A stretch of DNA of 11,873 bases, from NCBI GenBank assembly GCA_934661735.1, contig CAKUJN010000064.1:1-11873 (forward strand). Reading direction: 5' to 3'. Shown here piece after piece: positions 7,392 through 11,873 of this stretch. The DNA is from an uncultured Oscillospiraceae bacterium. GTDB taxonomy: Bacteria; Bacillota; Clostridia; Oscillospirales; Oscillospiraceae. Within the stretch, counting starts at the first letter, position 1, and every line of letters starts with the position of its first letter. The position numbers and the translations under genes are program-made. Under the pieces are notes generated by a model, which did not search any database, was not told the DNA's origin, and saw only the letters and a program-made list of their open reading frames with translations.

Positions 7392-8051
7392 TTACCTCCC
7401 TTTTTTGTTCGCCTCCCGCAGACTGTGCGTCCGCGGATATGCGGTGCTTTTATAGTTTTTATCCTCGCGCGGCCGCGTCAACACCTCCATTCGGTTCTGC
7501 TCTCGCAGACGGTGGAAAATACGGATCCACGCGCATGCATTGTCACGGTTCACCTCACACCGTCCGTCCTTCTGCCCGCCGCACGGCCCGTGAACCAGCG
7601 ATTTTGCGCACTGCGTCACGGGACAGATTCCTGCCGTCTGGTCCAGAATGCAGTCGCCGCACATTTTGCAGGCCTCATGGAAAACGCCCGCCCGCTCGAT
7701 CTGACCAAGGAAAAGCGTGTCATTCGCGGGGAAAACCGGAAGCCTCACATTATCCGCGACCGTCTGCACGCCGTCGCCGCAGGCCATGCCGACAATGGCT
7801 TCCGCGCCGCATTCGCGCAGCGGCTTCAGATCGCGTTTGACCAGCAGCATGTGACAGCATTCCTCCGGCAGGGCCGTGCCGGCAACCTCAAAGCCGTTTT
7901 CCTCCAGAAACGTGCGCATCTGTTCAAGCTCTCTTTCCCCGCCGGTCTGGCAGGCTGTCGCACAGTTTCCGCAACCGACCAGCGCCACGCGCCGAAACCC
8001 GCTCAGCATGGCCAGCACCGCCTCCGGCGGCTTTTTCCTTGTAATAATCAT
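7392..8051 (-). CDS. metV: MetV-like methylenetetrahydrofolate reductase C-terminal domain protein
   Basis: This 219-residue, cysteine-rich protein (15 Cys) resembles the MTHFR C-terminal/MetV family, which in acetogens forms a complex with MetF to reduce methylene-THF to methyl-THF. The N-terminal half has the VGCGNCATACQTGG motif (25-38) and VGMACGDGVQT (87-97). The C-terminal half has CKMCGDC (128-134), CPVTQCAKSLVHGPCGG (143-159), GRCEV and CAW, a layout suited to metal or Fe-S binding. The frame extends upstream to 8108, but that overlaps the terminator stem; the ATG at 8051 has GGAGAGGAG a few bases upstream and is the true start. It is the first gene after the riboswitch terminator and ends three bases before the GcvT fusion gene. 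No metF is adjacent, which is unusual. The last ~30 residues are basic, polar and unconserved-looking. Confidence 0.82.
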   Translation of the reverse strand: MIITRKKPPEAVLAMLSGFRRVALVGCGNCATACQTGGERELEQMRTFLEENGFEVAGTALPEECCHMLLVKRDLKPLRECGAEAIVGMACGDGVQTVADNVRLPVFPANDTLFLGQIERAGVFHEACKMCGDCILDQTAGICPVTQCAKSLVHGPCGGQKDGRCEVNRDNACAWIRIFHRLREQNRMEVLTRPREDKNYKSTAYPRTHSLREANKKGR

Positions 8052-8068
8052 AATTTCTCCTCTCCGCG

Positions 8069-8104
8069 AAAAAACAGAGCGCGCCTGCATTGGCGCGCTC
8101 TGTT
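8069..8104 (-). terminator. Riboswitch-controlled intrinsic terminator
   Basis: A perfect 13-base-pair stem pairs 8104-8092 with 8085-8073 around a six-base loop. It is followed on the minus strand by six T (8074-8069). It lies just after the second glycine aptamer and 18 bases before the metV start codon. This matches the expression platform of the B. subtilis gcvT leader, where glycine binding prevents termination. Confidence 0.92.
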
Positions 8105-8110
8105 CCATAA

Positions 8111-8270
8111 CCTGAAAGATTCTCCCAGCTGGGCTGAGATTGCTTCTTCGGTGCTGCCGCGGCAGCTTTCCAGAGTTCCGTCCACGATCAGTTCTTTTAC
8201 CTGAGAGTTCCTTGCGCGAGCCCCTTCGGTGGCATGCGGTGCATGCGCTCTCCTGACAGTTTCATCCGGC
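8111..8270 (-). promoter_or_regulatory. Tandem glycine riboswitch (two aptamers)
   Basis: Both aptamers can be read on the minus strand. Aptamer 1 runs from about 8258 to 8201: CAGGAGAG, a hairpin GCATGC-ACC-GCATGC, CACCGAAGGGGC and AACTCTCAGGTAAAAGAAC. Aptamer 2 runs from about 8183 to 8111: GGACGGAACTCTGG, a hairpin from the palindrome GCTGCCGCGGCAGC, CACCGAAGAAGCAA and AATCTTTCAGG. The order, short linker and conserved CCGAAG cores match the known tandem glycine riboswitch class, and the terminator follows at once. By analogy with the B. subtilis gcv leader it is a genetic ON switch, letting the whole metV-gcv operon be transcribed when glycine is plentiful. Confidence 0.95.
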
Positions 8271-8463
8271 AATATACAGTTGTTGTCCGCGCCCGCGCGG
8301 CTTTGCTTGTCATTCTGACCAAAAATACAGTCATATTTTGAATTTCAATTGTCTGCTTTTTCAGGATACTATGCTTCGCAGAAAAATGCAAGCGAAAAAT
8401 CTGTTTTGTCTGCAATTTTTTCTTTTCCGGAAAAATTACCATAACCGCTATCACGGAATCAGC
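8271..8463. other. Non-coding region upstream of the glycine riboswitch
   Basis: There is no supported gene. The AT-rich part (about 8320-8440) should hold the operon promoter on the minus strand. Candidates are TTGCAT-17-TATCCT (starting near 8400) and TTGAAA with a poor -10 (near 8347), neither convincing. Small open frames here have no ribosome binding site or recognisable protein. Confidence 0.4.
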
Positions 8464-8500
8464 AAAAAGCCTGCCGATTCTGTAACGAATGCGGCAGGCT
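8464..8500 (-). terminator. Intrinsic terminator after the mutarotase gene
   Basis: The stem AGCCTGCC/GGCAGGCT (8500-8493 with 8475-8468), extended inward by ATTC/GAAT pairing, is followed on the minus strand by five T. It lies 12 bases after the mutarotase stop codon and so ends the sugar operon before the gcv leader region begins. Confidence 0.88.
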
Positions 8501-8512
8501 GCGCTTTGCTGA

Positions 8513-8824
8513 TCAATCCAGATGGAAAACCGGATGCAGATCGACGCAGACCGGACTGTTGTCCGGATTGGTATCCATGATATCGGCCATATAATCCCAC
8601 CATTTGCGGTTGATGGCGGTGTCCGCGCCGGCAGCCCAGCACGCCTCGTCCTCAATTTCAATATAGCCGAACAGGGTCAGTGTTTCGCGGTCCAGAAAGA
8701 TGGAGTAGTTCTTTCCGCCGTGCTCGTGAATCATGTCCTTCATCTCCGGACAGAGAAGATTGTGCCGGCGCTCATATTCGGCCTCCATGCCGGCGTAAAG
8801 CTTCATTTTGAATCCCTTGATCAT
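8513..8824 (-). CDS. rhaM: L-rhamnose mutarotase
   Basis: The 103-residue protein matches the RhaM family in length and pattern. RhaM interconverts the alpha and beta anomers of L-rhamnose so that the isomerase receives the right form. Conserved features are EYERRHN (residues 16-22), containing the Tyr17/His21 pair equivalent to the active-site Tyr and His of the E. coli enzyme, EHGGKNYSIFLD (35-46), and the C-terminal block RKWWDYMADIMDTNPDNSPV (74-93). The start ATG at 8824 has GGAGG nine bases upstream and follows the isomerase stop by 15 bases, so the two genes are co-transcribed. A terminator follows immediately. The protein is the best evidence that the operon handles L-rhamnose rather than fucose or arabinose, although related mutarotases with other sugars cannot be ruled out. 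Confidence 0.92.
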   Translation of the reverse strand: MIKGFKMKLYAGMEAEYERRHNLLCPEMKDMIHEHGGKNYSIFLDRETLTLFGYIEIEDEACWAAGADTAINRKWWDYMADIMDTNPDNSPVCVDLHPVFHLD

Positions 8825-8839
8825 GTGTTGACGCCTCCT

Positions 8840-10336
8840 TTATCTGCCGACGCGCACGAATTCCGCACCCAGAAGCTCCGCAACCTTTTCAAATAGTGCC
8901 GCATTGTGTCCAACGCTCATTGCACAGTGGTGCGTCGGTGCACAACGGAACCACTCGTCCATAAATGCGTCCAGATCCATGCCGAAATCGACATGCGTCT
9001 GTGTGTTGCCGATGGTCAGAATCGGCAGCTGCTTTGCCTCGCCCTCGCTGGCGATAAAGAGCAGACGGCCGTTTGCCAGCTGGGTCAGGCCCAGCATCGT
9101 GACGGGACCGGTGCGGACCTTTGCCTCAACAGAGACGCCGGTGCCCTTTTTGCCGTGATATACGCCCATGCCGCGCAGCATCGGTCTGCCGCTGGAAATG
9201 GAGATGTGGAACGGGCCGTCGTGTCCCAAAAGCATGGTGTTGTGCACATAGTCCATGGCGACGATCTCGCTGAAGCTGCCGCCGAGACCCAGTGTGTCGC
9301 AGATCTTCATCGCGGCGCAGGTTTTGATATCGCCCTCGCCCGCGCAGGGAACGCCGTCCGCCGTCAGAAGCGAATGGCCGACAATAAAGCCGCTTTGCAC
9401 CTGCTCATAGTGGTTGTCGTCTGAGCCGTGGTAATAATAGCTCAGCGCATCCAGATCATATTCCCGCACCATGCGGTACTGCGCCGCGGCAACGGTCGCC
9501 GACCAGCGAAGCTGCTCCTCCGTCGGGCGGCGGACGCGCGGGTCGGAGGGGGAGTCGCCGGAAATTTCAAAGAACGCATGAATCGCGTCCAGCTTTTCCT
9601 GTACCTCCGCATCCGTAACCTGACGCAGGCTGCGGTCAAGATCGCACATTTCCAGAAGCTCCACATGAATGCCGAGCTGCGCCTGGAGCATGGTGAAATC
9701 GCTGTACAGATCCAGCATACCGCTGTAGTTGTTGCCGAGGAAGCCAAAGCGCGCATATTGCAGCATCCGCCTGATTCCGGCGGCGCGCACCCATTGCTCG
9801 ATCTGCGTCCACGCGCGGACGGCGGATGGAGCGGCGGCCGTCGCCTCATCCGCCAGCGCGCCCTGCGGTGTCTGTTCCAGACCCAGAAGGCCGTTTACAA
9901 TGCGGATGGGGATACCGGCGCGCGCAAAGGCGTTCGCGGCCTCGGGAACCGGACAGCCGACGCACTGCGCCAGCCACTCGCCGGTGTCGGTTTTTTCATA
10001 ATTCATCTGCACAGCCGGCTGAAGATTCAAAACAACGACCGGCGCCTTGCAGATCTGATGCACCGGCAGCACGGCGGCACTGGTAAAATACGTCCCGCTG
10101 TGCATCAGAATCAAATCGACATTGTGGGTGTTGAAGTATTCGCCGGCCTGACGGGCCTTCTGCTCGTCGTCCACCAGTCCGAAGTCATAGACCTCGGCCC
10201 ACTGCGATACCCTCTGCTCAATGAAGTGATTATAGCCGAGAATCCGGTCATGGAGGCCCGAAAACTGATTCCAGTACGCGCGCAGACCGGCACTGTACAG
10301 ACCGACGCGCGCACGCGGCGTCTTTTTGAGCTGCAT
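8840..10336 (-). CDS. L-fucose/L-arabinose isomerase superfamily protein (probable deoxysugar isomerase)
   Basis: This 498-residue cytoplasmic enzyme resembles the FucI/AraA superfamily of Mn-dependent aldose-ketose isomerases. The N-terminal region (about 10-165) has the Rossmann-like pattern, with VGLYSAGLRAYW, VDLILMHSGTYFTSA and VVVLNLQPAVQMNY. The central and C-terminal parts carry likely metal ligands: Glu334 in CAGEGDIKT (331-339), Asp362 in AMDYVHN (360-366), and a His in the C-terminal THHCAMSVGHN (468-478); GHDGPFHISIS (371-381) is another family segment. Ligand assignment is by analogy with FucI and is not certain. Lying directly before rhaM and after a RhaS-like binding protein, it probably turns L-rhamnose (or a related 6-deoxysugar) into the ketose. 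It is not an obvious RhaA. The start at 10336 follows AGGACGG at 10346-10352. Confidence 0.85.
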   Translation of the reverse strand: MQLKKTPRARVGLYSAGLRAYWNQFSGLHDRILGYNHFIEQRVSQWAEVYDFGLVDDEQKARQAGEYFNTHNVDLILMHSGTYFTSAAVLPVHQICKAPVVVLNLQPAVQMNYEKTDTGEWLAQCVGCPVPEAANAFARAGIPIRIVNGLLGLEQTPQGALADEATAAAPSAVRAWTQIEQWVRAAGIRRMLQYARFGFLGNNYSGMLDLYSDFTMLQAQLGIHVELLEMCDLDRSLRQVTDAEVQEKLDAIHAFFEISGDSPSDPRVRRPTEEQLRWSATVAAAQYRMVREYDLDALSYYYHGSDDNHYEQVQSGFIVGHSLLTADGVPCAGEGDIKTCAAMKICDTLGLGGSFSEIVAMDYVHNTMLLGHDGPFHISISSGRPMLRGMGVYHGKKGTGVSVEAKVRTGPVTMLGLTQLANGRLLFIASEGEAKQLPILTIGNTQTHVDFGMDLDAFMDEWFRCAPTHHCAMSVGHNAALFEKVAELLGAEFVRVGR

Positions 10337-10365
10337 GAAACAATCCGTCCTTTCGTGTGCTGTCG

Positions 10366-10387
10366 CAGCGTCAGCTGACGCTGTATA
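10366..10387 (-). promoter_or_regulatory. Candidate operator palindrome at a weak internal promoter
   Basis: CAGCGTCAGCTGACGCTG (10366-10383) is a perfect 18-base palindrome, 30 bases before the isomerase start codon. On the minus strand it overlaps the end of TATACA (10387-10382), which has TTCGCA 18 bases upstream as a poor -35. A start site from that promoter would fall inside the palindrome, a common repressor position. It could instead act as an mRNA hairpin. Both readings are inferences. Confidence 0.4.
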
Positions 10388-10456
10388 AATCTCATGGAGT
10401 TTTGCTGCGAAGCAGCGAACCCTTTTGATGGCGCGTCAACGCCCTTCGACGCGTCC

Positions 10457-10490
10457 AAAATGGAGCGGATACGGATGTATCCGCTCCATT
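10457..10490 (-). terminator. Strong hairpin after the binding-protein gene (terminator or attenuating stem)
   Basis: A perfect 14-base-pair stem (10490-10477 with 10472-10459) with a four-base loop lies about 40 bases after the binding-protein stop. Only four T follow on the minus strand before GG, so termination may be partial. Such stems between a binding-protein gene and later genes often stabilise the upstream mRNA and lower downstream expression. Confidence 0.65.
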
Positions 10491-10529
10491 GAACGCTATG
10501 TATGGATATCTGTCAGGGTGTGCAGCCGA

Positions 10530-11558
10530 TCAATAGACCGTTTTCCACTCCTCGATATTGTCGCCGTTGAACTCGAACGGAGGCCCGATGATGATTTCGG
10601 TGCCGCCGTCGCCGGCGTCGGTAACGGTGTAGGTCGTACCGTTCTTCGCCGTGAAGCTTTCGCCGGTCGCGCCGGTCAGCTTGCCGTTGACCATCTCAAT
10701 CAGGGCATACGCTGCGCTGCGGCCCACGTCGATCGGGTTCCACAGGAACATGTACGGGCAGGCGGGGTTGTCGCCGGTCATGAATTCCGCCATTTCGGAC
10801 GGCAGGCCCAGACCGGTCACGATGACCTTGCCCTGCAGACCCTCGTCGGTGATGACCTTGGAGGCGGCCGCGATGCCGACGGTCGTCGGAGCGTTGATGA
10901 GCTTCAGGTTCGGATAGTTCTGGAGCAGAGCCTTTGTCTCATCGACGGACTTCTGCTGCTCGTCGTCGCCGTAGGCAATCTCAACCAGATTCATCTTTGC
11001 ATACTTTTCGTCCTTCAGGATTTCCTTCATGGCGTCGATCCACGCGTTCTGGTTGGTTGCGATGGAGGTTGCGGACAGGATTGCCCATTCGCCCTCGCCG
11101 CCCAGCAGGTCATAGGTGGCGTCGACAAGGCACTGCGCCACTTCCTGAACGCCGGCCTGATTGATGTGCGTCATACGGGATGCGGGGTTGCAGGAGGAGT
11201 CGCAGGATACGACCTTGATTCCGGCGTCCATGGCCGCCTTCAGCGCAGTCTCCAGCGCGTCAAAATCGTTTGCCGCGATGGCGATACCGCTGACCTTCTG
11301 TGCGACCAGCTCGTTGATCAGGGTGATCTGGGCCTCGGCCGTGATCTCTGCCGGATGCTTGATGATGGCGTTGTAGCCGGCGTCCTTCATGACCTCCTCG
11401 AAGCCGGCGGCTTCGCGCTCGTTGTAGGGGTTGCCCGCCGCCTTGGTGATGATGGCGTAGGTCTGCGTCTGCGTGTCACTGCCGCCGGTCTTTGCGGCAC
11501 ATGCCGCAAGGCCAAGCACCATGACGAGGGTAAGAAGCAATGCGATCAGTTTTTTCAT
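10530..11558 (-). CDS. RhaS-like sugar ABC transporter substrate-binding lipoprotein
   Basis: This 342-residue protein is an extracellular sugar receptor of the periplasmic-binding-protein type 1 (Peripla_BP_4-like) fold. A lipoprotein signal occupies residues 1-19, with the lipobox LAAC and lipidated Cys20, so it is anchored to the outer face of the membrane. The mature protein starts with a polar linker and YAIITKAAGNPYNER (34-48), then VSGIAIAANDFDALETALKAA, VVSCDSSCN, and the segment NAPTTVGIAAASKVITDEGL followed by VTGLGLPSEM and FLWNPIDVGRSAAYAL. The last parts closely resemble rhamnose-binding RhaS proteins, in which the sugar pocket lies near the LWNP motif. AAGAAGGAAAAATC precedes the ATG. 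It follows the permease gene by 46 bases and precedes the isomerase, supporting a role in deoxysugar uptake. Ligand identity is inferred. Confidence 0.9.
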   Translation of the reverse strand: MKKLIALLLTLVMVLGLAACAAKTGGSDTQTQTYAIITKAAGNPYNEREAAGFEEVMKDAGYNAIIKHPAEITAEAQITLINELVAQKVSGIAIAANDFDALETALKAAMDAGIKVVSCDSSCNPASRMTHINQAGVQEVAQCLVDATYDLLGGEGEWAILSATSIATNQNAWIDAMKEILKDEKYAKMNLVEIAYGDDEQQKSVDETKALLQNYPNLKLINAPTTVGIAAASKVITDEGLQGKVIVTGLGLPSEMAEFMTGDNPACPYMFLWNPIDVGRSAAYALIEMVNGKLTGATGESFTAKNGTTYTVTDAGDGGTEIIIGPPFEFNGDNIEEWKTVY

Positions 11559-11604
11559 GATTTTTCCTTCTTTCCTTTATTTTTATATAAACGCGGAATC
11601 GCGC

Positions 11605-11873
11605 TTATACCGGTTTCTGCCGCTGGGCCTCAACAGCGCGGCGCGCGGCAACAGATGCGCGGATATTCGGGAGCATAACGACCAGAATCAGAATTGCGCC
11701 GATGATCATCAGAATCGTCTGCGAGTTGACGTTGATCAGGCCAAGACCGTATTTCAGCAGGCCGATGGTAAAGATGGAAATGACCGTCCCTGGGAAATTG
11801 CCCTTGCCGCCGGCGGTGGAAATGCCGCCCAGGACGACCATGGAGATGGCCTCCAGCTCATAGCCGGTGGCGA
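11605..11873 (-). CDS. Sugar ABC transporter permease (RbsC/RhaP-Q type), C-terminal part
   Basis: Only the last 89 residues are in the window; the start lies beyond 11873. The sequence opens with GYELEAISMVVLGGISTAGG, which carries the cytoplasmic coupling motif of the ribose/rhamnose permease family (EAI followed by V-GG-S--GG), then two hydrophobic segments (FPGTVISIFTIGLLKYGLGL and ILMIIGAILILVVML) and a basic tail. It forms part of the membrane channel of the importer that uses the neighbouring binding protein. The missing upstream part of the operon should hold an ATPase and possibly a second permease. Confidence 0.9.
   Translation of the reverse strand, partial: ATGYELEAISMVVLGGISTAGGKGNFPGTVISIFTIGLLKYGLGLINVNSQTILMIIGAILILVVMLPNIRASVAARRAVEAQRQKPV

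Noticed and set aside
8164..8177. A palindrome near 8150-8165 (GCTGCCGCGGCAGC) seen as a possible operator
   Set aside because: It is explained as a stem of the second glycine aptamer.
8270..8400. A confident promoter for the glycine riboswitch transcript
   Set aside because: Only weak -35/-10 pairs were found, so none is reported as a feature.
8338..8580. A small open frame on the plus strand upstream of the riboswitch
   Set aside because: It spans the terminator stem of the sugar operon and has no ribosome binding site.
10425..11678. A 417-codon open frame on the plus strand opposite the sugar-binding protein gene
   Set aside because: It crosses a hairpin and is antisense to a complete lipoprotein gene with signal peptide; it shows no domain of its own.
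1..11873. CRISPR arrays, insertion sequences, tRNA or rRNA genes
   Set aside because: No regularly spaced repeats, transposase-like proteins, terminal inverted repeats or tRNA-like folds were seen on either strand.

Overview
The window looks like chromosomal DNA from an anaerobic Firmicute, probably a GC-rich gut Clostridium relative of the Oscillospiraceae or Christensenellales type. The pointers are the GC-rich coding sequence, strong GGAGG-type ribosome binding sites, the two-subunit glycine decarboxylase (GcvPA plus GcvPB), a B. subtilis-like tandem glycine riboswitch, a MetV-type methylenetetrahydrofolate reductase partner protein, and a typical Gram-positive sugar-ABC lipoprotein. The taxon is an inference.

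Layout. (1) Positions 1-1352 hold a divergent pair: a chromate-transporter-family (CHR) gene on the minus strand, cut by the window edge, and a LysR-type regulator on the plus strand. They share a short AT-rich intergenic region with readable promoters in both directions. (2) Positions 1353-1546 hold a strong hairpin that terminates the next operon, which converges on the LysR gene. (3) Positions 1547-8270, minus strand, are a glycine/one-carbon operon. Read 5'->3' it runs: tandem glycine riboswitch, intrinsic terminator, metV-like gene, a single long gene that fuses GcvT to a serine hydroxymethyltransferase-like domain, gcvH, gcvPA, gcvPB, terminator. Genes are tightly packed (3 bp gap, 51 bp gap, 1 bp overlap, 4 bp overlap). 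No dihydrolipoyl dehydrogenase (L protein), lipoate ligase or MetF is visible. (4) Positions 8271-8512 are non-coding and include the terminator of the last operon. (5) Positions 8513-11873, minus strand, are a deoxysugar (probably L-rhamnose) operon: the end of an ABC sugar permease gene, a RhaS-like binding lipoprotein, a hairpin, a possible internal promoter/operator, a fucose/arabinose-isomerase-superfamily enzyme, and L-rhamnose mutarotase.

How the genes work together. When glycine is abundant the riboswitch should allow read-through into the gcv operon. GcvPAB decarboxylates glycine onto lipoyl-GcvH; the GcvT part releases ammonia and makes 5,10-methylene-THF. The fused hydroxymethyltransferase-like domain could at once join that one-carbon unit to a second glycine to give serine, or MetV with a MetF encoded elsewhere could reduce it to methyl-THF. 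The sugar operon imports a deoxysugar, interconverts its anomers and isomerises it to the ketose; kinase and aldolase must be encoded elsewhere.

The most noteworthy item is the 888-residue GcvT/SHMT-like fusion, whose hydroxymethyltransferase half is divergent: it keeps the PLP lysine but appears to lack the usual PLP-stacking histidine.
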